The notes below the pieces were generated by a model that saw only the letters and a list, made by a program, of their open reading frames with translations, did no database searches and was not told where the DNA came from. Positions 1 through 6,273 of a stretch of 8,896 bases of DNA are shown piece after piece. Within the stretch, counting starts at the first letter, position 1; each line of letters starts with the position of its first letter. Source of the DNA: Kiritimatiellia bacterium (GTDB lineage: Bacteria > Verrucomicrobiota > Kiritimatiellia > RFP12 > UBA1067); contig JAKSOX010000069.1 of NCBI GenBank assembly GCA_024405335.1, positions 1 to 8,896 of the forward strand, read 5' to 3'. The translations under genes and the position numbers were made by a program.

Positions 1-270
1 CGGCCGCCGCAATCCGCCGCCGCGACTCGCAGCGCGGGAAAAGGACGAAAAGGACGGCGGGCGGCGGAATGCGGCCTCCGCGTATGTGGCGCGCGAGTGG
101 GCAGGCAATCCGCGCACGCCGCAATCCGCCGCCGCAACTCGCGGCGCGGGAAAGGATGAAAAGAACACAAGGGACGAAAAGGACGGCGGCAAAATGCGGC
201 CTCCGCGTATGTGGCGCGCGAGTGGGCAGGCAATCCGCGCACGCCGCAATCTGCCGCCGCGAACCGCCGC
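1..270. repeat. GC-rich tandem repeat, about 2.2 copies (112- and 125-bp units)
   Basis: Two near-complete units and a fragment of a third lie head to tail. Unit 1 is about 6-117, unit 2 about 118-242, and unit 3 is partial from 243 to about 270. Each unit starts gccgcaatc(c/t)gccgccgc. Units 1 and 2 then carry a purine-rich stretch (ggacgaaaaggacggcgg) and a block beginning atgcggcctccgcg. The block at 68-126 recurs without a mismatch at 193-251 (59 bases, 125 apart). Unit 2 is 13 bases longer because the purine-rich part is expanded. Open frames cross the repeat only because it is rich in GC and poor in stops; their products are Arg/Ala/Pro-rich and resemble no protein I know. The array may begin before the window. 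Its function is unknown; it could be an intergenic repeat family of this genome. Confidence 0.85.
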
Positions 271-496
271 GAGGTGAAAACGTTTCTCGCGCAGGGCGAA
301 AAATTCACAGTATGCACCATAAGCCGAGTCCAAGGCGGCAGTCTTTCAACTGCGCGACTCGCAATAATGCTACAGATCAAGGAGGCTTTGAAGTTACCTC
401 GCCGGACGCCATTGACGCTCGAAGGTCAAGTGTGATACTCGGCGTTGACGTGGCAAACGGTTTACGTCAGTTTTGTCTTCCCAAAGAGAAATCTTC
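271..496. other. Intergenic region with TTGAC-type dyads, no gene seen
   Basis: This stretch between the repeat and the symporter promoter is visibly less GC-rich than the rest of the window. The longest frame crossing it enters from the repeat and ends at 435; it has no ribosome-binding site and no recognisable protein family. Two inverted repeats are visible: TTGAC 412-416 with GTCAA 425-429, and TGACGT 446-451 with ACGTCA 464-469. The second is followed by TTTTGTCTT. A weaker promoter-like pair, TTGACG (412-417) and TGTGATACT (431-439) with a 16-bp spacer, also lies here. These elements could be operators, a weak terminator for an upstream transcript, or a second start site. Confidence 0.5.
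446..479 (+). terminator. Possible weak terminator or operator dyad
   Basis: TGACGT (446-451) and ACGTCA (464-469) form a perfect 6-base inverted repeat. Inside it, AAAC (455-458) faces GTTT (460-463), leaving GGC as a bulge on one side. A T-rich run, TTTTGTCTT, follows at 471-479. The arrangement resembles an intrinsic terminator, but the stem is bulged and not GC-rich. It also abuts the symporter promoter, so an operator role is equally possible. Confidence 0.3.
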
Positions 497-506
497 TTGG
501 TATAAT
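478..506 (+). promoter_or_regulatory. Extended -10 promoter of the symporter transcript
   Basis: A perfect TATAAT lies at 501-506, preceded by TG and one base (498-500), which makes it an extended -10 element of the housekeeping sigma type. The best -35 at a 17-bp spacing is TTCCCA (478-483), only 4 of 6 matches, as is common when the -10 is extended. Transcription would start near 513. That leaves a leader of about 127 bases, which is filled by the glycine riboswitch. The same ten bases, TTGGTATAAT, recur in front of the signal peptidase gene. Confidence 0.8.
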
Positions 507-537
507 TCCGCGCAATTCAACATTCGCCGCAGGGCGT

Positions 538-619
538 GTCCGGAGAACCCCGGCCGGTGCCGGGGCCGAAGGGACGACCCGGGACGAGGGTTTCGGGCGA
601 TTTCCCCAGGCAAAAGGAC
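538..619 (+). promoter_or_regulatory. Glycine riboswitch, single aptamer
   Basis: The leader carries the hallmark conserved segments of the glycine aptamer in order: GGAGAA (542-547), CCGAAGGG (566-573) and CCCCAGGCAAAAGGAC (604-619). P1 can form from GGAGAA with TTCCCC (602-607), with one A-C mismatch. It is flanked by an outer GTCC (538-541)/GGAC (616-619) helix. P2 is a perfect 7-bp hairpin, CCCCGGC (548-554) with GCCGGGG (559-565). P3 has CCCG (578-581) with CGGG (594-597). A small hairpin just upstream, CGCC 525-528/GGCG 533-536, could be the partial 'ghost' stem seen beside single glycine aptamers. No second full aptamer and no T-run terminator are present before the start codon, so control is probably at translation initiation. 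The family senses glycine and commonly sits before gcv genes or AGCS transporters. Whether glycine turns this one on or off cannot be read from the sequence. Confidence 0.88.
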
Positions 620-639
620 GGAAAGAAGAGGTGACGACG

Positions 640-2166
640 ATGATGAGTGGCATGGCGCTGTTTGCGGCGTCCGAAGCGACGTGGCTGGACAAGTTCACGG
701 CTTTTGTCGACAAGGTGGACGGCAAGGTTTGGGGGACCTCGTTCACGATTGCGGGCTTTCCGGTGCCCCTGCTGATCATCCTCATCCTGTTCGGCGGCAT
801 TTGGCTCACCGTGCGCGTCGGCGGTTTGCAGTTTTTCCGTCTGCCGCTCGCGCTCAAGTACATGCTCAAAAACGAGAAGGTCGAAAGCGGCGCGCGGGGC
901 GAGGTGTCCAGTTTCGGCGCGTTGTGCACCGCGCTTTCCGCCACCATCGGCACGGGCAACATCGTGGGCGTCGCCACGGCGTACGTCGCGGGCGGTCCCG
1001 GCGCGCTTTTCTGGATGTGGTTCGCGGCCCTGTTCGGCATGGCCACGAAATACGCGGAAGGCCTGCTCGCCGTCAAGTACCGCGACCACGACGAAAAAAC
1101 GGGCCACGTGCTCGGCGGGCCGTTCTACTACATCGAGAAGGGCATGGGTTCGAAGTGGAAGCCGCTCGCCTGCGTTTTCGCGTTCTTCGGCATCCTCGCC
1201 GGTCTTCTCGGCGTCGGCACCTTCACGCAGGTCAACTCGATCTGCGGCTCGTTCAACCAGTTCTTCAAGAGCTACGTCGACACGGCGAACGTCCACAACT
1301 TCACGATCTTCGGCAACGAATATTCGTGCGCGACGATCTTCGGGTCGATCCTCCTCACGTTCATGGTGGGCATGGTGGTGATCGGCGGCCTCAAGCGCAT
1401 CGCCAAGGTGAGCGAGAAGGTGATTCCGCTGATGGTTGTTCTGTACGTGGCGTTTTCGCTGCTGCTCGTGGCGTTCAACGCGGGCAAGATTCCGGCCGCC
1501 GTCGCCACGATCGTTTCCTCCGCGTTCGGGTTCAAGGCCGTGGCCGGCGGCGCGATCGGCGCGATCGTCTGCGCGATGCAGATGGGCGTCGCGCGCGGCA
1601 TCTTCTCGAACGAGGCGGGCCTCGGCTCCGCCCCGATCGCCGCCGCCGCCGCGCAGACGAAGGAGTGCGTGCGCCAGGGCCTCGTGTCGATGACGGGCAC
1701 GTTCCTCGACACGATCGTCGTCTGCTCGATGACGGGCCTCGCGCTCACGATGACGAACCAGCCCTGCCAGGTGGACGGCGCCGCCACGGGCGCCGCGGTG
1801 ACGATGAAGGCCTTCGCGGAGGGCATTCCGTTCCTGCCCGCCATCGTGACGGACGCGTTGGTGATGGTGTCGCTCGTGCTCTTCGGCTTCACCACGATTC
1901 TCGGGTGGGACTACTACTCCGAGCGCTGCCTCGAATACCTCACCAACGGCCGCATGGGTCCGGTGCTGGTCTACCGTTGGCTCTACATCGTCGCCGTGTT
2001 CGTGGGTCCGTACATGACGATTTCCGCCGTGTGGGGCATCGCCGACGTGGTGAACGGCCTCATGGCCGTGCCGAACATGATCGCGCTGATCGCGCTTTCC
2101 GGCGTGGTGGCCTACGAGACGCGGGACTACTTCAAGCGTCTCAAGGCCGGCCAGGTCGAAGAGTGA
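640..2166 (+). CDS. AGCS-family sodium:glycine/alanine symporter
   Basis: This 508-residue inner-membrane transporter takes up a small neutral amino acid with sodium. Diagnostic AGCS motifs are present. GTGNIVGVATA (residues 104-114) is followed by GGPGALFWMW and GMATKYAEGLLAVKYR, and GIFSNEAGLGSAPIA surrounds Asn324. The chain is a series of hydrophobic segments, starting near residue 42 and ending near the C-terminus, with about ten or eleven membrane helices expected. The length is normal for the family. I chose ATG 640 because AGAGG (627-631) lies 8 bases upstream; an in-frame ATG follows at 643, and frame extension further upstream would run through the riboswitch. The glycine riboswitch in the leader makes glycine the likeliest substrate, though family members also carry alanine. 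The gene ends 35 bases before the GH127 gene with no terminator between them. Family assignment is firm; substrate is inference. Confidence 0.95.
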   Translation: MMSGMALFAASEATWLDKFTAFVDKVDGKVWGTSFTIAGFPVPLLIILILFGGIWLTVRVGGLQFFRLPLALKYMLKNEKVESGARGEVSSFGALCTALSATIGTGNIVGVATAYVAGGPGALFWMWFAALFGMATKYAEGLLAVKYRDHDEKTGHVLGGPFYYIEKGMGSKWKPLACVFAFFGILAGLLGVGTFTQVNSICGSFNQFFKSYVDTANVHNFTIFGNEYSCATIFGSILLTFMVGMVVIGGLKRIAKVSEKVIPLMVVLYVAFSLLLVAFNAGKIPAAVATIVSSAFGFKAVAGGAIGAIVCAMQMGVARGIFSNEAGLGSAPIAAAAAQTKECVRQGLVSMTGTFLDTIVVCSMTGLALTMTNQPCQVDGAATGAAVTMKAFAEGIPFLPAIVTDALVMVSLVLFGFTTILGWDYYSERCLEYLTNGRMGPVLVYRWLYIVAVFVGPYMTISAVWGIADVVNGLMAVPNMIALIALSGVVAYETRDYFKRLKAGQVEE

Positions 2167-2201
2167 CCGCGCGTCGCGGAGCTGACGGAAAGGAACTCCC
2201 C

Positions 2202-4163
2202 ATGAACAAAGTTTTCGTTGCGGCGGTTTCGGGCATGGCGGCGCTCGCGTGCTCCGCGGCGTTCGTGCCGGATGCGATGTCCGTGCCGAAGCCGGGCGCG
2301 GTGAAGCCCGCCGGCTGGCTTCGGGACTGGGCCGAGGCCGCGGCCAAGGGCTACACCGGCCGCATGCCGGAGGTGGACGAGGAGTTCGTGCGCGCCTGGC
2401 GGGCGGATTTCACGCCGCGCGGCCGGAAGCTCAACTGGTGGGAGGGAACCTGGAGCTTCGAAGGCGGCGCGTATTGGTTCGACGGCCTCGTGCGGCTCGC
2501 GTTCCAGCTCGACGATCCCGAACTGAAGGCGCTCGCCAAAAAGCGCCTCGATCCCGTGCTCGACCACGCGAACGCGAACGCCATCGGCTTCTGCTGGTGG
2601 CTCGACCGCCGCGACGCGCAGCACTGGTCCGAAGTCCTCGCCGCCCCCTGGATGGCGAACTGGGTGGCCGGCATGTTCGCGCGGCCCGTTTCCGCCTGGT
2701 ACGAAGCCACGGGCGACGTCCGCGCGGCGCAGGCGCTCCGCGCCGCGCTGGGCGACGCCTATTGGGTGACGCAGTTCGGGTCGACGCCCACCTACCCATC
2801 TGGCGCCTACGAATCGTGGCGCGTCACCGGCGACGCGCAAATCGCCGCCGCGCTCGTCGCCTTCGCCGACTGCCTGGCCACGAACCGCGTGCGCGAGACG
2901 TACGCCACCGCGCCCACGAACGGACTCGAGGCGACGCTGTGGACGAAGCGCAAGGACCACTGGGCGATGAAGTGGCCGTCGCGCCACGGCGTGTTCACCC
3001 ACGAAGACCTGCTTTCCGTGTTCGCCGCCTGGCGCGCCACCGGCGACGCCGCGTTCCTGGAAGCCGTCCGCGCCTGGTACGCGTTTCTCGACGCGCGCGC
3101 GCGGCTGCCGTTCGGCGCCACGGTGATGGACGAGGAATGGGGGCATCCCGGCCCCGGACGCGGCACGGAATCGTGCGCGCTCGCCGCCGAGGAATGGTCC
3201 CGGATCAACCTCATGGCGGGGTTGGGCGAAGGCCGCTGGGGCGACGACGTGGAACGCGCGTTCTTCAACGCCGCGCCCGCGATGACGGACCGCGCCTGGC
3301 GCAACCACGTGTATTTCCAGGTTCCGAACCGGCTCGAGGCGCGTCCGGTGAAGCGCCTTTCCGTGGGCGACACGGTGGAGGAGACGTCCGCCACCTACGC
3401 GCGCAAGCATTCGCCGCTGTGCTGCACGGCGGGACTCAACCGCGTGCTGCCGAACTACGTGCAGGCGATGTGGACCACCACGTCCGACGGCGGCGTCGCC
3501 GCCGCGCTGTACGGCCCGTGTTCGGTGGACGTCGCGGTGCCGGGCGGACGTTTCGCCGCCGAGGAGAGGACGGACTATCCCTTCGGCGACGCGATCGAGA
3601 TCGAAATCGTCGCCGCGCCGGCGGGCGAAATGCCGCTCAAGCTGCGTTTGCCGGGATGGTGCGCGAATCCGCGGGTTTCGCTGGACGGCACGCCCCTCGC
3701 CACGAAGCCGGCGTCCGGTTTCGTCGATTGGCTCTTCGGCCTCTTCGCCGACCGGCCGACGTTCAAGGACGGGTTCATGACGATGACGCGCGCGTGGCGC
3801 GCCGGCGAAAAACTCTCGATCGTCTTCCCGATGGAACCGCGCGTGGACGTGGTGCGCGACCTCGACGACACGCAAAAGGACTTCGCGTGCCTTTCGGCAG
3901 GTCCGCTGCTGTTCGCCCGCGGCTTCGCCGAGAAGGACGCCAACGCGGCGGCCGAAGAAATCGCGGTGCCCGAAATCGATCCGCGGACGGCGCTCGCGGG
4001 CGCCCGCCTGAACCGGGCGGCGCTGCCGCGGCCTTGGAATTGGCCGCTCGCTTCGCCGACGACGCTTTCGGTGAAGGACGCGGCGGGCAGGGCGCTCGAG
4101 CTGGTGCCGTACGGCTGCACGAAATTGCGCGCGTCGATGTTCCCCGCGGGCGCGGCGAAGTGA
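2202..4163 (+). CDS. Exported GH127/DUF1680-family glycosidase (beta-L-arabinofuranosidase-like)
   Basis: The 653-residue product begins with a signal peptide: MNKVF, then a hydrophobic stretch, with a plausible cleavage after Ser-Ala-Ala near residue 20. It should act in the periplasm or outside the cell. An N-terminal (alpha/alpha)-barrel-like part includes GGAYWFDGLVRLAF. The GH127 zinc/nucleophile set is retained: Glu323 and Cys325 in TESCA, and the Cys407-Cys408 pair in SPLCCTAG. These match Glu338, Cys340, Cys417 and Cys418 of Bifidobacterium HypBA1, where Cys417 is the nucleophile. Glu310 or Glu311 is a candidate acid/base. A beta-rich C-terminal part follows (KLRLPGW, KLSIVFPMEPR). 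The start is supported by AGGA at 2191-2194, 7 bases before ATG 2202. The family includes beta-L-arabinofuranosidases and relatives with other specificities, so the true substrate is open. A much longer upstream extension of the frame is spurious, as it overlaps the symporter out of frame. Confidence 0.85.
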   Translation: MNKVFVAAVSGMAALACSAAFVPDAMSVPKPGAVKPAGWLRDWAEAAAKGYTGRMPEVDEEFVRAWRADFTPRGRKLNWWEGTWSFEGGAYWFDGLVRLAFQLDDPELKALAKKRLDPVLDHANANAIGFCWWLDRRDAQHWSEVLAAPWMANWVAGMFARPVSAWYEATGDVRAAQALRAALGDAYWVTQFGSTPTYPSGAYESWRVTGDAQIAAALVAFADCLATNRVRETYATAPTNGLEATLWTKRKDHWAMKWPSRHGVFTHEDLLSVFAAWRATGDAAFLEAVRAWYAFLDARARLPFGATVMDEEWGHPGPGRGTESCALAAEEWSRINLMAGLGEGRWGDDVERAFFNAAPAMTDRAWRNHVYFQVPNRLEARPVKRLSVGDTVEETSATYARKHSPLCCTAGLNRVLPNYVQAMWTTTSDGGVAAALYGPCSVDVAVPGGRFAAEERTDYPFGDAIEIEIVAAPAGEMPLKLRLPGWCANPRVSLDGTPLATKPASGFVDWLFGLFADRPTFKDGFMTMTRAWRAGEKLSIVFPMEPRVDVVRDLDDTQKDFACLSAGPLLFARGFAEKDANAAAEEIAVPEIDPRTALAGARLNRAALPRPWNWPLASPTTLSVKDAAGRALELVPYGCTKLRASMFPAGAAK

Positions 4164-4165
4164 AA

Positions 4166-4179
4166 GGCGGGATTCCGCC
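4166..4179 (+). promoter_or_regulatory. Hairpin touching the ispE start codon
   Basis: GGCGG (4166-4170) and CCGCC (4175-4179) form a perfect 5-bp stem around a GATT loop. It ends at the base before ATG 4180 and includes part of the only SD-like sequence, AAGG at 4164-4167. The GH127 stop codon (4161-4163) lies just ahead, so ribosomes finishing GH127 would melt it. This could couple ispE translation to the upstream gene. The role is inferred from position. Confidence 0.45.
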
Positions 4180-4887
4180 ATGACCGTCGAAGCGCACGCC
4201 AAAATCAATCTCACGCTCGAGGTGCTCGGAACCCGTCCCGACGGCTACCACGAGCTCCGCAGCGTGGTGGCCCCCATTCCCCTGCACGACGACGTGGCGT
4301 TTTCCGCCGCCGAAGGGGATTCCGTGTCCGTGGAGGGGTGCGACGGCGTGCCGCCGGAAAAGAACCTCGCCCGCCGCGCCGCGCTTTTGCTGCGGGAGGC
4401 GTCAGGATGCCGCAAAGGCGTGCGCATCGCGATCGCCAAGCGCATTCCGATGGGCGCGGGCCTGGGGGGAGGTTCGGCGGACGCGGCGGCGGTTTTGACT
4501 GGGCTCGACCGGTTTTGGAATCTGGGGTTTCCGGTGGAGCGGCTGATGGCGTTGGGCGCCGAGATCGGCAGCGACGTGCCGGCGCTCGTACACGGCGGCG
4601 TGGTGCTGATGGAAGGACGCGGAGAAAAGGTTTCGCCGTGCGCCGGGTTCCCGACGCCGCCCTGGGAGAAGCTCGTGGTGTACACGCCGCCAGTGTTCTC
4701 GAGCACGGCGCGCGTCTACGGCGAGTTCCGCGAAACGGACCGCGGCGCCGGCAAGAACGATCTGCAGCCGGCCGCGTGCCGGCTGTATCCCGGAATCCGC
4801 GACGCGCTGCGCAAGCTCGAAGCGGAAGGGTGCCGCGACGTGATGATGTCCGGTTCCGGATCCACGGTGTTCGGGTGGCGCGAGTGA
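4180..4887 (+). CDS. ispE: 4-diphosphocytidyl-2-C-methyl-D-erythritol kinase, short form
   Basis: IspE phosphorylates the 2-hydroxyl of CDP-methylerythritol with ATP in the MEP pathway to isoprenoid precursors, in the cytoplasm. The GHMP-kinase features are clear. AKINLTLEVLGTRPDGYHEL at residues 7-26 is the substrate site with Lys8 and Asn10. PMGAGLGGGSADAAAVL is the ATP loop, and GSDVPALVHGG carries the catalytic Asp132. MSGSGSTVFG is the third GHMP motif near the C-terminus. At 235 residues it is clearly shorter than the usual 280-300: the protein ends four residues after that last motif, and the C-terminal domain is compressed. The coaX start overlaps the stop, so there is no hidden 3' remainder in another frame. 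All catalytic motifs are intact, so I call it a functional compact form. The start is 16 bases after the GH127 stop. Confidence 0.93.
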   Translation: MTVEAHAKINLTLEVLGTRPDGYHELRSVVAPIPLHDDVAFSAAEGDSVSVEGCDGVPPEKNLARRAALLLREASGCRKGVRIAIAKRIPMGAGLGGGSADAAAVLTGLDRFWNLGFPVERLMALGAEIGSDVPALVHGGVVLMEGRGEKVSPCAGFPTPPWEKLVVYTPPVFSSTARVYGEFRETDRGAGKNDLQPAACRLYPGIRDALRKLEAEGCRDVMMSGSGSTVFGWRE

Positions 4888-5660
4888 AACGGAGCGCCCA
4901 GCGGCTGGTGGTGGTGGACGTGGGCAACACGTCCACGGCGGTCGGCTTGTGGAGCCGCGGCCGAGTGACGCGCGTGGGGCATTTCGACGGCGACGTCCGG
5001 GCGGCGCGCGCCCGCGCCGAAGAGCTCGCGCGGCTCGGCGCGTGCGGCGTGGGGTATCTTTCCGTGGTGCCCGGGGCGGACGCCGGCTGGCGCGCGTTCG
5101 CGCGGCGCGCGCTGCGTCTGCCGTTCGTGCGGATATCCAGCGAACTGTTCCCGACGGACGGGCTTTCGCTCGACTACCCCCGCCCCGAAACGATCGGCGC
5201 GGACCGCCTGGCCGACGCCGCCGCCGCCGTGGACCGCTACGGCGCGCCGGTGGTGGTGTGCGACTTCGGCACGGCGTTCACGGCGGCGGCCGTCACGGCG
5301 GACCGCGTCTGGCGCGGCGGCGTGATCGCGCCGGGATTCCCGCTGATGCGCGACTACCTCTTCGAGCGCACGGCGAAACTGCCGCGCATGGAACTCGGCG
5401 GCAAATGCCCGAAAATCGGCCGTTCCACGGAAGAGGCGATGCGCTTCGGCGCCATCGTGGGCTACCGCGGCATGGTGCGGGAAATCACGGCCGAACTCGC
5501 ACGCAATTTCAGGACGGATTTCAAACTCGTCGCCACGGGCGGCTTCGCCAAATGGGTTCTGCGCGGATCCGGCATGCCGTTCACGGTGGATTCGACGCTC
5601 ACGCTGCACGGGGCGGGTCTGCTCGCCTCCCGTGCGCTTTCGCAGGGGGAAGGACGATGA
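4884..5660 (+). CDS. coaX: Type III pantothenate kinase
   Basis: CoaX catalyses the first committed step of coenzyme A synthesis, ATP-dependent phosphorylation of pantothenate, in the cytoplasm. The 258-residue product shows the type III signature. DVGNT at residues 12-16 is the phosphate loop, and GADR at 105-108 carries Asp107, the general base by analogy with solved members. DFGTAFT starts at Asp127. GVIAPGFPLM and then TAKLP follow, then GRSTEEAMRFGAIVGYRGMV and the C-terminal ATGG. The length is typical. I place the start at GTG 4884, whose bases overlap the ispE stop as GTGA; an in-frame GTG three codons earlier (4875) is possible. There is no strong SD, which fits translational coupling to ispE. 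The stop overlaps the next ATG as ATGA. Confidence 0.93.
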   Translation: MKRSAQRLVVVDVGNTSTAVGLWSRGRVTRVGHFDGDVRAARARAEELARLGACGVGYLSVVPGADAGWRAFARRALRLPFVRISSELFPTDGLSLDYPRPETIGADRLADAAAAVDRYGAPVVVCDFGTAFTAAAVTADRVWRGGVIAPGFPLMRDYLFERTAKLPRMELGGKCPKIGRSTEEAMRFGAIVGYRGMVREITAELARNFRTDFKLVATGGFAKWVLRGSGMPFTVDSTLTLHGAGLLASRALSQGEGR

Positions 5661-6193
5661 AAAAGGCATGGTTGCTGGCGTTGACGCTGCTGGGCGGGTG
5701 CGGATTGTTCTGGGACGATCCCTACGTGCGCGTTTCCACGTCGCCGCTCAACTGGCTCGAAATCCACTACTACAACGCCACTCGCGAACCCATCCGCCGC
5801 ACCACGGTGCGCATCACGGGGTCCGGCACGGTGGAAACGCTCAACGGCACTTCGCGGCTGGTGTCGGACAGCTTCGCCAAGAATTTCGACTCGGCCGACT
5901 GGGGCGACGTGCGCTCCCACCGCTACAACGTGGATCCCGTGCACGTGCAGCAGGTGTTTCAGGACGTCGTCAACGCGGGGCTTTTCGACCGCGACAAAGT
6001 CGGCACGAAGACGAAGCACCCGTCGCGAGGACGTTTGATGGGCGTGCGCGCCGCCCTGGACAACAAGACGTATTCAGAGCAGGTGAACGTGTTCGAGGAA
6101 GATCCCGAGCTGGCCGAACGGCTGTACAACGTGGTGCTTGAATTCAACCGTCCCGTGCTGGGGCGCGCGAAACCCGCGTCGCCGACCCCGTGA
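5657..6193 (+). CDS. Putative lipoprotein of unknown function
   Basis: The 178-residue product starts MKKAWLLALTLLGGCG, a short lipoprotein signal peptide with a lipobox LGGC. Cys15 would be lipidated after cleavage by signal peptidase II. The mature part has no further hydrophobic segment and should be a small membrane-anchored periplasmic protein. It contains aromatic- and charge-mixed stretches such as NWLEIHYYNATREP and VDPVHVQQVFQDVVNAGLF, and ends in a Pro/Ala tail. I do not recognise a domain. The start ATG 5657 overlaps the coaX stop and is preceded by GGGGG (5645-5649) with a 7-base spacing. The gene follows CoaX and precedes signal peptidase I; context gives no clear function beyond the envelope location. 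Confidence 0.8.
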   Translation: MKKAWLLALTLLGGCGLFWDDPYVRVSTSPLNWLEIHYYNATREPIRRTTVRITGSGTVETLNGTSRLVSDSFAKNFDSADWGDVRSHRYNVDPVHVQQVFQDVVNAGLFDRDKVGTKTKHPSRGRLMGVRAALDNKTYSEQVNVFEEDPELAERLYNVVLEFNRPVLGRAKPASPTP

Positions 6194-6234
6194 AACGCCA
6201 AAGCCGTCGCCGACGCGATGGCATCGAACTCCCC

Positions 6235-6263
6235 TTGTGCGCGAGGCGAGTTTTTGGTATAAT
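6235..6263 (+). promoter_or_regulatory. Promoter of lep, extended -10, near-leaderless
   Basis: TATAAT at 6258-6263 is preceded by TGG (6255-6257), giving the same TTGGTATAAT as the symporter promoter. TTGTGC (6235-6240) is a partial -35 at exactly 17 bp. The expected start at about 6270-6272 lies only 2-4 bases before ATG 6274, so the lep message would be leaderless or almost so. No SD sequence precedes that ATG, which agrees. The element lies in the 80-base gap after the lipoprotein gene. Confidence 0.75.
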
Positions 6264-6273
6264 CGCCGCAAAT

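Noticed and set aside
1..270. CRISPR array
   Set aside because: Units are over 110 bp and repeated along their whole length, with no short repeat/unique spacer pattern, and no cas genes are nearby.
211..435. Small + strand frame ending in LKLPRRTPLTLEGQV as a possible peptide gene
   Set aside because: It begins inside the tandem repeat and has no SD at its start. The inner ATG near 368 would give only 22 residues without an upstream RBS.
507..537. A second full glycine aptamer upstream (tandem riboswitch)
   Set aside because: Only about 30 bases lie between the predicted start of transcription and the aptamer, with no second CCGAAGG or AGGCAAAAGG segment; only a small stem is present.
69..2201. 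Long open frame running from the repeat into the GH127 gene as one 1364-residue protein
   Set aside because: Before 2202 the frame overlaps the symporter out of frame and reads as Arg/Gly-rich nonsense. The real start has an SD and a signal peptide at 2202.
2127..4214. Long minus-strand open frame of 695 residues opposite GH127
   Set aside because: It is an Arg/His-rich shadow frame of a GC-rich gene, with no recognisable domain. The + strand frame has clear GH127 motifs.
6190..6273. GTG 6190 as the lep start, overlapping the lipoprotein stop as GTGA
   Set aside because: The added 28 residues are Arg-rich and unlike signal peptidases, and a strong TATAAT promoter lies inside them. It is kept as a minor alternative because other junctions here use such overlaps.
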